A stretch of DNA of 64,000 nucleotides from Paracoccaceae bacterium. Lineage in GTDB: Bacteria; Pseudomonadota; Alphaproteobacteria; Rhodobacterales; Rhodobacteraceae. Below are positions 42,991 to 52,422 of the stretch, piece after piece; the first letter of the stretch is position 1, and each line of letters opens with the position of its first letter. Below the pieces are notes generated by a model, which saw nothing but the letters and a program-made list of their open reading frames with translations, was not told the origin of the DNA and did not search any database. The position numbers and the translations under genes were made by a program. The stretch is taken from positions 62,001-126,000 of the forward strand of contig JAUYQR010000005.1 in the NCBI GenBank assembly GCA_030697175.1, given 5' to 3'.

Positions 42991-44739
42991 TCAGGCGGGC
43001 GCGGCATCATCGACGCGCAATTGCACCCTCGCGCGGCCATTCCAGTGGTTCAGTTCAACCTTCCCGGCGACGTGGAAACGCCGATGGCCGGCGTTTTCCA
43101 GTGCCGGGCCAAGCGGGCCGTCGAAGGCACCGAAGATGATGCCGTCAAGGGCAGGACCGGAGCCATCCGACAGGCTGACCTTCAGGTGGCCTTCCCCGAC
43201 GCGGCGGGTGGCGACCGCGACATTGGCAAAGGCAAAGCGCGGGGCAGGGGCAGCGGCGCCAAAGGGACCGGCGGCCTCGATCTGCTCCAGAAGCGGGATA
43301 GTGGCGGCAGAGGTCATCAGCAGGCTGTCGATGCGCAGATCGGCGGGGCCACCAGCGCCTGCACCCTGTCGTGCCAGCAACTCGCTCAGCCGCGCCATTG
43401 CAGGCTCCAACTGGTCGCGGGTCAGGGTCAGGCCCGCGGCCATCTTGTGCCCACCCCCTTTCAGGATCAGCCCTTCGGCGGCGATGCGCTGGATCGCGGC
43501 ACCAAGGTCGACGCCGGGGACGGACCGCGCCGAGCCCTTGCCGATGCCATCCTCGAACCCGATCACCACGGCGGGCCGATGCGTCGCCTCTTTCAATCGC
43601 GCGGCGACGATGCCGACAACTCCGGGATGCCAGCCATCGGCGGCCGCCCAGACCAGCGGGCCGTCGGTGCCGCGCGCATCGCATTGCGCCAGGGCTTCTT
43701 CGCGGACGCGCGCCTCGATCGCGCGGCGGTCGGTGTTCAACTCGTCAAGCCGCGCGGCAAGACTGGCGGCAAGCGCCGGGTCGTCACAGCACAACAGCCG
43801 CGCGCCAAGGTCGGCCTGACCGATGCGGCCCCCGGCATTGACGCGCGGTCCAAGCAGGAAACCAAGCGCGTATGTGGTGGGCGCCTGATCCATGCGGGCA
43901 ATGTCGGCCAAGGCGCGCAGACCGTGCCGGTCGCGGCGCGCCATGACCTTCAGGCCTTGGCGCACGAAGGCGCGGTTCACGCCGACAAGGGGGGCCACAT
44001 CCGCGACAGTCGCCAATGCCACCAGGTCAAGCATCGCCATGAGGTCGGGGCCGGTGATGCCGGTGGCGCGCAATTGGCGGTTGGCCTCGACCAGCAGAAG
44101 GAACACGACTCCGGCGGCGCACAGATGGGCAAGCGTGCCATCCTCGTCCTGCCGGTTCGGGTTCACCACGGCAAGCGCATCGGGCAGCGTTTCCAGCGCG
44201 AGGTGGTGGTCAAGGATCACCACATCGGCGCCCGTTGCCGCGGCCACGGGCTCATGGCTGAGGGTGCCGCAATCGACGCAGACAATCAGGTCATGCGTGG
44301 CGGCGAGGCTGGCCATAGCCGCGACGTTCGGGCCATAGCCTTCGTCGATCCGGTCCGGGATGTAGAGAGTCGCGTCACGCCCCAGCGCGCGCAGCCAGAT
44401 CAGCAAAAGTGCCGCTGAGGCCCCGCCGTCGACATCGTAATCGGCAAAGACGGCGATCCTTTCGGTGCGGGTGGCGGCGCGGATCAGGCGGGCAGCGGCA
44501 GGCGCCATATCGCGCAGCGAGAGCGGGTCGGGGAGGAGGTCGCGCAGCGACGGGGCGAGGAAGGCTTCCGCATCGGCTGGGGCGACGTTGCGCGTCACCA
44601 GAACGCGACACAGCGGAAGCGGAAGCCGGGTGGCCTGCACCATCGCCTCGGCCAGACGGTCGGCCTCACCGCTGGGGCCGATCCAGCGGCGGCCGGTAAG
44701 CGAGGTTTCGACGTTGAGAAAGGCAGGGGGGCTAAGCAT
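42991..44739 (-). CDS. recJ: Single-stranded-DNA-specific exonuclease RecJ
   Basis: A 582-residue 5'-3' single-strand exonuclease acting in recombinational and mismatch repair. The DHH domain motifs are IAVFADYDVDGGASAALLL (motif I), VCVDCGTLSHEP and VVILDHHLALE. The DHHA1 domain carries GGGHKMAAGLTL, and a C-terminal OB-fold region ends KVELNHWNGRARVQLRV. ATG at 44739 is chosen; the further upstream codon is TTG. Motif I reads DYDVDGGAS where D-x-D-G-x-T/S is usual. It is adjacent to tRNA-Glu copy 2. Confidence 0.95.
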   Translation of the reverse strand: MLSPPAFLNVETSLTGRRWIGPSGEADRLAEAMVQATRLPLPLCRVLVTRNVAPADAEAFLAPSLRDLLPDPLSLRDMAPAAARLIRAATRTERIAVFADYDVDGGASAALLLIWLRALGRDATLYIPDRIDEGYGPNVAAMASLAATHDLIVCVDCGTLSHEPVAAATGADVVILDHHLALETLPDALAVVNPNRQDEDGTLAHLCAAGVVFLLLVEANRQLRATGITGPDLMAMLDLVALATVADVAPLVGVNRAFVRQGLKVMARRDRHGLRALADIARMDQAPTTYALGFLLGPRVNAGGRIGQADLGARLLCCDDPALAASLAARLDELNTDRRAIEARVREEALAQCDARGTDGPLVWAAADGWHPGVVGIVAARLKEATHRPAVVIGFEDGIGKGSARSVPGVDLGAAIQRIAAEGLILKGGGHKMAAGLTLTRDQLEPAMARLSELLARQGAGAGGPADLRIDSLLMTSAATIPLLEQIEAAGPFGAAAPAPRFAFANVAVATRRVGEGHLKVSLSDGSGPALDGIIFGAFDGPLGPALENAGHRRFHVAGKVELNHWNGRARVQLRVDDAAPA

Positions 44740-44830
44740 GGCACAGGGGTGCCGCAAAGGGCCGGTCCTTGCAAGGGGCGTCGGGCCCCGCGTGGGCAGG
44801 CTGGACCGGGCGCCCAGCCTGCGGCGCGGA

Positions 44831-45289
44831 TCAGGCGGCTTCGGCGGCGTCGAACACGAAGCGCAGGTTGAAACGTTCGCCGATCTGGCAGATCCGGTCG
44901 ATTGACGGCGTATCCTCGCTGGCCACCGCCGGGAAGAAGCCCTCGAACCCGCCCGGGGTCATCACCACCATCAGATGACCGGTGCTGTCCCCGATGTTCT
45001 GGAACCGGTGCAGCGCGCCACGCGGCACCACGACAAGGCCACCCTCGGTCGCCTCGACCCGCGTGCCGTTGCACCAGAAGGCGAAGTGACCGCTCAGGAC
45101 ACGGAAGAATTCGTCCTCTTTTTCATGGACATGGAAGGGTGGGCCTTCGCCGGCGGGAACCTCGGCTTCAAAGCAGCCGAGGCTCCCTCCGGTCTGGTCC
45201 GCGGTAATGCGGATGGTGTGGCGGCCGAATGCGATGGCCTCATGGCCGGCACCGGCAGGGGAAAGGACAGCCTGGTTCAACGTGGTCAT
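44831..45289 (-). CDS. Cupin domain-containing protein
   Basis: A 152-residue protein with a single conserved-barrel cupin. Metal-binding motif 1 appears as PPFHVHEKEDEFFRVLSGHFAFWCNG (His, His, Glu, Glu), and motif 2 as PRGALHRFQNIGDS (His). ATG at 45289 has GAGGAG upstream. It is divergent from a LysR regulator with 118 bases between, so it is likely the LysR target. Reaction unknown; a quercetin-dioxygenase-like or small binding role is possible. Confidence 0.85.
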   Translation of the reverse strand: MTTLNQAVLSPAGAGHEAIAFGRHTIRITADQTGGSLGCFEAEVPAGEGPPFHVHEKEDEFFRVLSGHFAFWCNGTRVEATEGGLVVVPRGALHRFQNIGDSTGHLMVVMTPGGFEGFFPAVASEDTPSIDRICQIGERFNLRFVFDAAEAA

Positions 45290-45407
45290 TTCTATCTCCT
45301 CGGTTGAAAATCGTGAGCAAATCGGGTTTCTTGAAGGGTGTATACTGTCGCACAAGGCCGGTGATAATCCGGCCGGACGTTGCATGATTGTCTGGATGGC
45401 TTGACGA

Positions 45408-46322
45408 ATGAAGACGGTCGATCCGCTGCATGGCGTGGCAGCTTTTCTTGCCGTGGCCGAGCATCAGGGCTTTACCGCCGGGGCGGCGGCGCTGGGCCTG
45501 ACGCGCGCGACGGTCAGTGCGCAGGTCGCCGATCTTGAGGCGCGGCTGGGGGTGCGGCTGTTGCACCGATCCACGCGCAACGTGCGGCTGACGCCTGCGG
45601 GGCAGGCCTACCGCGACCGGCTGGCCGACCTTCCGGGGCGGCTGACCGAAGCGGAGCGGGCGGCGCGGGCCGAACAGACAGTGCCGGAAGGGCGGCTCAG
45701 GGTCACGGCACCACCCGACCTTGGGCTGCGGTTTCTGGTGCCGTGGGTGACGGAATTCCTGCGCCAGCATCCGGGCATTTCGATCGACATGGAACTGTCG
45801 AACGCGCCGCGCAACCTGATCGAAAGCCGTTTTGACCTTGCGATCCGTGGCACGCTGGACGTGGGGCCGAACCTGATCACCCGTGCCTTGGGCCAATCAC
45901 GCCTGATCACCTGCGCGCGGGCCGATTACCTGATGCGTCGGGGTGTGCCGGACCGACCGGGCGATCTGGCCGGCCATGACACGCTCCATTTTTCAGGCCT
46001 GCGGCAAGGGCGCACGTGGACCTTTCTGCGCGGCGAGGAGCGCATTGATGTGCCCGTAAACCCCCGGATGGAAATGTCGGAGGGGTGGGCTTTGCGCAGC
46101 GCGGCGCTGGAAGGGGCCGGCGTTGTGCAACTGCCGGCCTTCATCGTGGGCCATGACGTGCGCGAGGGTCGGCTGGTGCCGGTTCTGAGCGACTGGCAGG
46201 GGCGGCCCGTGCCACTGCACGCAGTCTACCCCGACAACCGGCTGATCGCTGCGCGGGTGCGGGCGTTCGTGAGTTTTCTGGCGGCCAAGGCGAAGGCCGA
46301 GATCGACCTTCAGCCGACTTAG
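45408..46322 (+). CDS. LysR family transcriptional regulator
   Basis: A 304-residue LTTR with an N-terminal winged HTH (VAAFLAVAEHQGFTAGAAALGLTRATVSAQVADLEARLGVRLL, about residues 8-51). A periplasmic-binding-like effector domain of the CrgA subgroup follows (EGRLRVTAPPDLGLRFLVPWVTEFLRQHPGISIDMELS). It is divergent from the cupin gene and probably controls it. The intergenic region contains GGCCGG and CCGGCC separated by seven bases (near 45355-45375). Confidence 0.92.
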   Translation: MKTVDPLHGVAAFLAVAEHQGFTAGAAALGLTRATVSAQVADLEARLGVRLLHRSTRNVRLTPAGQAYRDRLADLPGRLTEAERAARAEQTVPEGRLRVTAPPDLGLRFLVPWVTEFLRQHPGISIDMELSNAPRNLIESRFDLAIRGTLDVGPNLITRALGQSRLITCARADYLMRRGVPDRPGDLAGHDTLHFSGLRQGRTWTFLRGEERIDVPVNPRMEMSEGWALRSAALEGAGVVQLPAFIVGHDVREGRLVPVLSDWQGRPVPLHAVYPDNRLIAARVRAFVSFLAAKAKAEIDLQPT

Positions 46323-46352
46323 GCGCAGATCAGCAGAGTCAGCGCACCAAAG

Positions 46353-47318
46353 TCAACGCACGGGGCTGCGATAGGAAATCCGCCGCACCGATCCGGTCTT
46401 GGACCGCATCAGGATGGTTTCGAGCGTCACGCAATGCGGCTCGCGCTTGATCCCGGCCAAAAGCGAGCCGGTGGTCACGCCGGTGGCGGCAAAGATCACG
46501 TCGGCGCGCACCAGATCGTCGCGGGTGTAGACGCGGTCGAAGTTGGTGATGCCGGCCTTGCGCGCGCGGGCACGCTCGTCGTCGTTGCGGAACAGAAGCT
46601 TGCCGAAGAATTGCCCGCCCATGCATTTCAGCGCAGCGGCGGCGAGAACGCCCTCGGGCGCGCCGCCGGACCCCATGTACATGTCGATCCCGGTGATCTC
46701 GGGTTCGGCGCAGTGCATGACACCGGCCACGTCGCCGTCGGTGATCAGCCGGATCGCGGCGCCGGTCGAGCGGAGTTCGTGGATCATCTCTTCGTGGCGC
46801 GGGCGTTCAAGCACGCAAACCGTGATGTCTTCGGTCGAGCAGCCCTTGGCGGCAGCGAGGGCCGAGACGCGCTCTGACGGGGACATCGTCAGGGTCACGG
46901 TGCCGGTCTTGAAGCCGGGGCCGATCGCCAGCTTGTCCATGTAGACATCGGGCGCGTGCAGAAGCGTGCCGCGCGGCGCCATGGCGATTACCGTCAGGGC
47001 GTTCGGCATGTCTTTCGCGGTGAGGGTGGTGCCTTCCAGCGGGTCGAGCGCGATGTCGACGGCGGGGCCAGAGCCGGTGCCAACCTCTTCACCGATGTAA
47101 AGCATCGGCGCCTCGTCCCGCTCACCCTCGCCGATCACCACAACGCCGGCGATGTCGAGAAGGTTCAACTGGTCGCGCATCGCATTGACGGCGGCCTGAT
47201 CGGCGGCCTTTTCATCGCCGCGGCCGATAAGGCTGGCCGAGGCAAGGGCGGCAGCTTCGGACACACGGGCAAGGCCCAGCGAGAGCATACGGTCTTGAAA
47301 TTGCGTTTTGTCAGACAT
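46353..47318 (-). CDS. glpX: Class II fructose-1,6-bisphosphatase
   Basis: A 321-residue GlpX-type fructose-1,6-bisphosphatase of gluconeogenesis and the Calvin cycle. Motifs are VVIGEGERDEAPMLYIGEEVG, the metal-binding DIALDPLEGTT, DGDVAGVMHC and GIDMYMGSGGAPEGVLAAAALKCMGGQF. ATG at 47318 is preferred over a TTG three codons upstream. It sits 73 bases downstream of hom on the same strand, an arrangement I know from Rhodobacterales (hom-glpX-recJ); here the cupin/LysR pair intervenes before recJ. Confidence 0.96.
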   Translation of the reverse strand: MSDKTQFQDRMLSLGLARVSEAAALASASLIGRGDEKAADQAAVNAMRDQLNLLDIAGVVVIGEGERDEAPMLYIGEEVGTGSGPAVDIALDPLEGTTLTAKDMPNALTVIAMAPRGTLLHAPDVYMDKLAIGPGFKTGTVTLTMSPSERVSALAAAKGCSTEDITVCVLERPRHEEMIHELRSTGAAIRLITDGDVAGVMHCAEPEITGIDMYMGSGGAPEGVLAAAALKCMGGQFFGKLLFRNDDERARARKAGITNFDRVYTRDDLVRADVIFAATGVTTGSLLAGIKREPHCVTLETILMRSKTGSVRRISYRSPVR

Positions 47319-47391
47319 TTGATCCAATTCCTGTGGCTTTGGATCGGTCTATCCGGGCCAATCGCAGCGGGCAAGCACGGTGGCGCTAACG

Positions 47392-48681
47392 TCAGACTTC
47401 CTCGATGCGGATTGCGACGGGCGCATCGACCAGCACGCCGGTTTCGGCAAAGCGGGCGGTTGCGTGAATGATATCGCCCGGCGCGGCCTTGTGCGTGACA
47501 ATCAGAACCGTTGCGTGAACACCGACGTGACCATACTGGCGCATCTGGTCGATGGAGATGCCCGCATCGCCCAGGCAGGTTGCAATCTTGGCCAGCGCAC
47601 CGGGTTTGTCTAGCAGTGTCATGCGCAGGTAATAGGGCGCCGGGGTTGCGGCAAGGGCTGCGGTCGGGATGGCAAGCGTGATGGCGGGTTGGCCGAAGGT
47701 GGGAATGCGCTGGCCACGGGCGATGTCGATCACATCGGCCATCACGGCACTTGCGGTCGGCCCCATGCCTGCACCGGGGCCGCGCAGGACGATCTGGCCG
47801 ACACTGTCGCCTTCCAGCACCACCATGTTGGTGCCGCCCTGCAACTGGCCAAGCGGGCTGTCGGCGGGAACAAGGCAGGGGGTCATGCGCTGTTCCAGCC
47901 CACGCCCGGTCATCTGCGCCACGCCCAGCAGCTTGATGCGGTAGCCCATGTCTTCGGCCAGCCGGATATCGTCGATCGACACGTTGCCGATGCCTTCCAG
48001 TTCAACTGCGTCGAACGAAACGCGGGTGCCGAAGGCAATGGCTGCAAGCAATGACAGCTTGTGGCCCGCGTCGATGCCGCCGACGTCAAGGTTCGGATCG
48101 GCCTCCAGATAACCAAGCTGGCGCGCCTCTTCGAACACTTGATCGTAGGGCAGGCCGGCGGCCTGCATCCGCGTCAGGATGTAGTTGCAGGTGCCGTTCA
48201 TCACACCCATCACCCGCTTGATGCGGTTGCCGGCCAACCCTTCGGTCAGTGCCTTGATCACCGGGATGCCACCGGCCACGGCGGCCTCGAAGCGGATTAC
48301 ACAGCCCTTCGCTTCGGCAACCTCGGCCAGCGCCTGGCCGTGGTGGGCAAGCAGCGCCTTGTTGGCGGTGACCACGTCTTTGCCAGCGGCGATGGCAGCT
48401 TCGGTGGCGGCCTTGGCGGGGCCGTCATGACCGCCCATCACCTCGACGAAAACGTCGATGTCATCGCGCCGGGCTAGGGCAACCGGATCGGTTTCCCAGG
48501 CGTAGGCGGACAGGTCGGCGTCGCGGTTCTTCGACCGGTCGCGCGCCGAGACGGCGGTGATCGTCACGGCGCGTCCGGTGCGGGCGGCGATCAGGTCAGC
48601 CTGACGCTGGATGATCTGGACGACGCCAATTCCCACGGTTCCAAGACCGGCAAGACCAAGGCGCAGGGGGGCGGCGGGCAT
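47392..48681 (-). CDS. hom: Homoserine dehydrogenase
   Basis: A 429-residue enzyme reducing aspartate semialdehyde to homoserine for threonine and methionine synthesis. It has an N-terminal NAD(P) site (LRLGLAGLGTVGIGVVQII), a catalytic core with GVMNGTCNYILTRM and DVGGIDAGHKLSLLAAIAFG, and a C-terminal ACT domain (YYLRMTLLDKPGALAKIATCLGDAGISIDQM) for feedback control. ATG at 48681 is preferred to the TTG five codons earlier. Confidence 0.96.
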   Translation of the reverse strand: MPAAPLRLGLAGLGTVGIGVVQIIQRQADLIAARTGRAVTITAVSARDRSKNRDADLSAYAWETDPVALARRDDIDVFVEVMGGHDGPAKAATEAAIAAGKDVVTANKALLAHHGQALAEVAEAKGCVIRFEAAVAGGIPVIKALTEGLAGNRIKRVMGVMNGTCNYILTRMQAAGLPYDQVFEEARQLGYLEADPNLDVGGIDAGHKLSLLAAIAFGTRVSFDAVELEGIGNVSIDDIRLAEDMGYRIKLLGVAQMTGRGLEQRMTPCLVPADSPLGQLQGGTNMVVLEGDSVGQIVLRGPGAGMGPTASAVMADVIDIARGQRIPTFGQPAITLAIPTAALAATPAPYYLRMTLLDKPGALAKIATCLGDAGISIDQMRQYGHVGVHATVLIVTHKAAPGDIIHATARFAETGVLVDAPVAIRIEEV

Positions 48682-48767
48682 AGGAACCTCGTGCAAAGGA
48701 CGGCTGGGTTTGGCTGTCTGTTAGCGGGTTGAGGGGGCCGGTGCAACGGCTCCGGCCTGGCTTTGCC

Positions 48768-49070
48768 TCACGGGGTAATTCCGCTTGCAGCGGCGTCGAG
48801 CAGGGCGCGGGTCTGCGGGTCGTGGACCGGGCCGCGCATCAGGGCCGCGCGCGCTTTCAGCCGGGCGGCGCGGTCGGCGAGGGGGTCAGGCGCGGCTGGC
48901 GCGTCTGCATCAACCTCGGCCAGCAGCGCGTCAAGCGGCACAAGCCGAGGCGGCGTGTGGATCGTCGAGGCGGGCAAGGCGTCGATATCGGGAAAGCTGG
49001 TGCAGGCGGTCAGGACAAGACCCGCAGCACCCAGAAGGCTGGCTGCAAGGGCAGCAGGAAAGCTGGGCAT
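48768..49070 (-). CDS. Putative lipoprotein, 100 residues
   Basis: A signal peptide ending in lipobox LTAC (MPSFPAALAASLLGAAGLVLTAC) is followed by a proline-, alanine- and aspartate-rich mature chain of about 77 residues without known domain. RPRLVP and AARLKARAALMRGPV segments suggest a helical region. It lies downstream of the Tad-like genes on the same strand, after a tandem repeat. Function unknown. Confidence 0.75.
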   Translation of the reverse strand: MPSFPAALAASLLGAAGLVLTACTSFPDIDALPASTIHTPPRLVPLDALLAEVDADAPAAPDPLADRAARLKARAALMRGPVHDPQTRALLDAAASGITP

Positions 49071-49136
49071 CTGGCATCCTCCGACCGGCGGTTCGGCGCA
49101 GGGTAGCCGGGCTTTGGGTCAGGCGAAAGGGCGGTT

Positions 49137-49187
49137 CCGCCTTTTGGGTGGGGCCGCCTTTTGGGTGGGGCCGCCTTATGGGTCGGG
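49137..49187. repeat. Three 17-bp tandem repeats
   Basis: CCGCCTTTTGGGTGGGG occurs at 49137 and 49154, with a third copy carrying two changes at 49171. The array covers the last codons and stop of the TadE gene and the spacer before the lipoprotein gene. Confidence 0.85.
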
Positions 49188-49766
49188 CGGGCAGGCGGGA
49201 ATGGTCATGCAGATCCGTCGGTAAAAACGCGGCCGGGTCACGATGAACTGCTGGAACGTCTGCGGCGACACGCCGGTGCCGACGTTCATCACGCCGGTGT
49301 TGAAGCCGGGAATGTAGTCGACTTCGGTTTCGACGATGATGACGGAATCGAGGTGAGCCATGTTCGGCACACGGGTCTTCAGTGGTTGAACCGACGTTTG
49401 CGTATAGGCGGGCATCTTGGTCGGAGAACTGCTGCGCGAAAACAGCAGAAGGTAGCGGTTGTTCGGCTGGTCGTACTGGATGCTGGTGATCCGCATCCGC
49501 GACCCGGCTGACCCCATCGTCAGAAAATCAAGGACGTTCTTCATGCCGTCGACGAAGGTCGGGGTCACCACCGCCTGCCGCGACATCAGGTCAGAGATGG
49601 AATAGGCGGCCTTTTGCGAGGTGTTGATGGTGCGGAACAGATCCCAGTAGACGAAAAGCGCCAGGAATGCCCAGATCAAGAGCGGCAGCATGATCAGCGC
49701 CTCGGCCAAAAGCACGCCGCTTTCGTCTTGCCAGAACCGTTTGAGATTGCGTTCTTCCGTCATCAC
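49176..49766 (-). CDS. TadE-like pseudopilin
   Basis: A 196-residue protein with one N-terminal transmembrane segment in the TadE-type region (DESGVLLAEALIMLPLLIWAFLALFVYWDLFRTINTSQKAAYSISDLMSRQ) and a periplasmic remainder. The conserved glutamate (LLAEA) is where the prepilin peptidase-type sequence has E. TadE/F pseudopilins join the Flp pilus apparatus. It is the last of three such genes. The C-terminal codons lie in a 17-bp tandem repeat. Confidence 0.82.
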   Translation of the reverse strand: MMTEERNLKRFWQDESGVLLAEALIMLPLLIWAFLALFVYWDLFRTINTSQKAAYSISDLMSRQAVVTPTFVDGMKNVLDFLTMGSAGSRMRITSIQYDQPNNRYLLLFSRSSSPTKMPAYTQTSVQPLKTRVPNMAHLDSVIIVETEVDYIPGFNTGVMNVGTGVSPQTFQQFIVTRPRFYRRICMTIPACPPDP

Positions 49767-49773
49767 CAGATCC

Positions 49774-50331
49774 TCAACCGGGCTCGTTCACGAAGACGGA
49801 TGTGGTCACGAGGGCGAACTCACCGTCGGACCGCATCATCGCAGCCCCGACTGCGGTGGTGGAGAACATCGGCTCTTCTCTCAGGCAGACGCGCATCACG
49901 ATGATTTCGTTGGCGCTGCCGGGTTGGAATTCACCGGCGGGAATCGTCGTGAGCGGGGCGACGCCGGTGGTCTTGTCGACGCACGCATCGGGCGGGTTGA
50001 TGTCCCAGGTTGCGGTGCTGACCGGTTGAAGCCAGATGCGGATCGAGTCGAGACATCCGGTCATCGAAGAGATCAGCGCGCTGCGCTCGCAGATTGCTTG
50101 CTTCAGCAATGCGTGGCCGGCAGTCGGTGCCGCGTTGTCGGGAATAAGCGTGCCAAGGCGCAGATCGCGCACGACCTGATCGACGCTGCGTTCCAGCATG
50201 ACATGGCGCACCATGTAATAGCTGCTTTCGAACGACGCGAAGAATATGGTCAGCACCAGCGGCACGACGAAACAAAATTCGATCGTCGAAGTCCCGTCTT
50301 CGGCCGTTAGGAAATGCTGGAGGCGGGTCAT
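49774..50331 (-). CDS. TadE-like pilus assembly protein
   Basis: A 185-residue pseudopilin-like protein. The membrane segment near the N-terminus reads EDGTSTIEFCFVVPLVLTIFFASFESSYYMVRHVMLERSVDQVVRDLRLG, matching the TadE consensus (TxxEF...P). ATG at 50331 overlaps the stop of the preceding vWA gene (ATGA), so the two are coupled. Seven bases separate it from the second TadE gene. Confidence 0.87.
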   Translation of the reverse strand: MTRLQHFLTAEDGTSTIEFCFVVPLVLTIFFASFESSYYMVRHVMLERSVDQVVRDLRLGTLIPDNAAPTAGHALLKQAICERSALISSMTGCLDSIRIWLQPVSTATWDINPPDACVDKTTGVAPLTTIPAGEFQPGSANEIIVMRVCLREEPMFSTTAVGAAMMRSDGEFALVTTSVFVNEPG

Positions 50332-52070
50332 TGCGTCAACCTCAGTTCCGAGATGTTGGTCGCGATCTGCTGGAACGCGGCATCAAGTGCCGTGCCATTG
50401 GTCGAGTTGAAGTAGTAGTTTTCTTTCGGGGACGACGCGCAGTTGTTGATCACCGACTGGCCGTTCGCAGGGGCCGTAAAGGCGATGCCGTAGATCTCTA
50501 CCCCGGCGGTCTTGGCCGCCGAGCAATTGCTGGCCAAAAGTGTGTTCATGGTGGTGGCCTGCAGGTAGGGGTCGACAAACATGTCCATTACGGTCGACAC
50601 CGAAATACCCGTGTTCGAGCGGCCATAAAGCTGACGTGCGACGTAGTTGACCGACAGATAGCGCCACACCTCGCTCCAGTCCAGTTGTACGGCCGTCCCA
50701 CTGCCGGTCCACGAAGGCGTTGCGCGCCAGGCGGCGGATTGGCATCCGGTTGAGCTGTTGGTCTTCAGGTGATTGACGAAGTAGGTGTTGGTCCCGGCGC
50801 AACCGGGGCGCGCGGTGTTGGTGAGGGCAGTGCCTCCGGTCGTGAATCGGATGGCATAGTTGCCGTCCGCGCCACGCCATATCGGCGACAGGCCTGTCTT
50901 GTAAGCGTCAGGCACATGGTCTGTGGCCACATGTTCGCCGTCTGTCATCAGAACGATGATCTTGCGGGTGTCGGTGGCGGTGTTGTTCGCCGGGCGGCCA
51001 GCCATTTCCGGATCGGTGATCAGCGACGCATAGATCGGCCGCGCCGTCTGGTCGATCAGACCGACGCCCCAGCGCATCCCGATCGCGATCGAGGTGTATC
51101 CACCGTGGACCAACTGGTTGATGCGGCTGTTGATCGTGGTGCGGTTCAGCGACGGCAGCGACACCTGGTTCACTGTGGTCGGGTTGCAGATGCGGTTCAG
51201 CGGGTTGTTGGACGGTGCGCCACTGGACGGCGCTAGGTAGTTCGAGCTGGTGGAAACCGTGCTTTCGGTGTCGGCCACTGCCGCCATGCGGATCGCTGTC
51301 GAGGTCGACAGTTCTGTCGACGTGTAGGTGGTTTGCGGAATCTCCAGGCAGTTGGCGTTCGGAAAGCCCGCGTTCGCGACTCCGTCGTACGTGGGAATAT
51401 TCTGCGCGTTGAACCGCTGCCGCAGGGTGGCCGGAATGTTCACCTGCGCGTTGTAAGGCACGATTCCGATCGACACCTGGTTGAACGTGTCCAGCGCCTT
51501 GATCGTGTCCACGAACCGCACGGCGGATGTGCGAAGCCGGGCGATCTTGGTACTGCCGCTGCCGTCGCTGTCGCCCATCGAACCCGAGACGTCGAGCACG
51601 AGAATCACCTCGATCTGCGACACACCCTGTTGCGCGCTGGTGGTGTTCACGCTTTCCAGCGTGTTGACATTCATCATGTGCATAAAGAAGTTGTAGGAGG
51701 TGACCTTGGCGCTGGCCTCGACCTTGCGGTAGGTGGAATTGCTGTCGACCACGACCGTCGGCGTTGCGAAGTCGACCATTTCCACACCAGCACCCAGATT
51801 GGCCTTGGCGAAATAGTCGTCGAATACCGCCTTTGGAACCAATCCCTGCTTGAGGCTGGCCGAGGCCAGCGCAGCGCGGTCCATCGTTTGCTGCAGGGCG
51901 ACGCGTCGCGTCTCATAGCGCATGACGTCAACCGCGATACCGCCGAACATCAGCATCAGAAGGAACATCGCCAGCATGAAGAACGCCATCACTCCGCGTT
52001 CGTCTTTGCAAAAGCGGTAAAGCGAAATGCGTTCGCGGACGGCAGCAGACGCCGTAGCTATGGTTTTCAT
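50328..52070 (-). CDS. vWA domain pilus assembly protein (TadG-like)
   Basis: A 580-residue protein. Residues about 25-50 contain a TadG-type membrane segment (CKDERGVMAFFMLAMFLLMLMFGGIAVDVMRYE). A von Willebrand A domain starts near 163 with the metal-site DxSxS motif LVLDVSGSMGDSDGSG, and IVLMTDGEHVATDH lies further on. A large, threonine/serine-rich insertion lies inside the vWA domain. It is probably periplasmic. ATG at 52070 is preferred; the frame upstream lacks family character. First gene of the three-gene Tad-like operon. The motor and secretin genes are not in the window. Confidence 0.87.
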   Translation of the reverse strand: MKTIATASAAVRERISLYRFCKDERGVMAFFMLAMFLLMLMFGGIAVDVMRYETRRVALQQTMDRAALASASLKQGLVPKAVFDDYFAKANLGAGVEMVDFATPTVVVDSNSTYRKVEASAKVTSYNFFMHMMNVNTLESVNTTSAQQGVSQIEVILVLDVSGSMGDSDGSGSTKIARLRTSAVRFVDTIKALDTFNQVSIGIVPYNAQVNIPATLRQRFNAQNIPTYDGVANAGFPNANCLEIPQTTYTSTELSTSTAIRMAAVADTESTVSTSSNYLAPSSGAPSNNPLNRICNPTTVNQVSLPSLNRTTINSRINQLVHGGYTSIAIGMRWGVGLIDQTARPIYASLITDPEMAGRPANNTATDTRKIIVLMTDGEHVATDHVPDAYKTGLSPIWRGADGNYAIRFTTGGTALTNTARPGCAGTNTYFVNHLKTNSSTGCQSAAWRATPSWTGSGTAVQLDWSEVWRYLSVNYVARQLYGRSNTGISVSTVMDMFVDPYLQATTMNTLLASNCSAAKTAGVEIYGIAFTAPANGQSVINNCASSPKENYYFNSTNGTALDAAFQQIATNISELRLTQ

Positions 52071-52422
52071 CACTATACCCGTTCCAAACAAATTTGCCTG
52101 TCGGCAGCGACAGACGTTCCCAAGAAAGATGATTGCCACAAGGTTGGGCGGAAATGTGGCAACAGTGCGCTGGGCTTGGGGAATTGCCGGACGCTGGAAA
52201 CGATCTATCGCCGAATTCGGCATTGTTTGCCCGACTTGAAGAAACAAACACGCTCAGGTTGAGTGTACTCGCCTTGTTTGGGTAAACTGATTCGCTTTTT
52301 AAGTGCCACAATGCCGCCTTGATTGGCCACTCGCGCGCCGGGATGACGGGTGCATCCGGGCAGAATGCCCGCTAGGGTGGACGCTGGTGCTGTGCGCACC
52401 GTGCCTGACAGGGAGGAACGGC
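52071..52422. other. 352-base divergent intergenic region
   Basis: It separates the Tad-like genes from glutamate dehydrogenase. It is AT-richer than average, with an imperfect inverted repeat around 52235-52275 (AAACAAACACGCTCA facing TTGAGTGT and later TTGTTTGG). It must hold promoters for both directions; no gene was seen. Confidence 0.5.
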
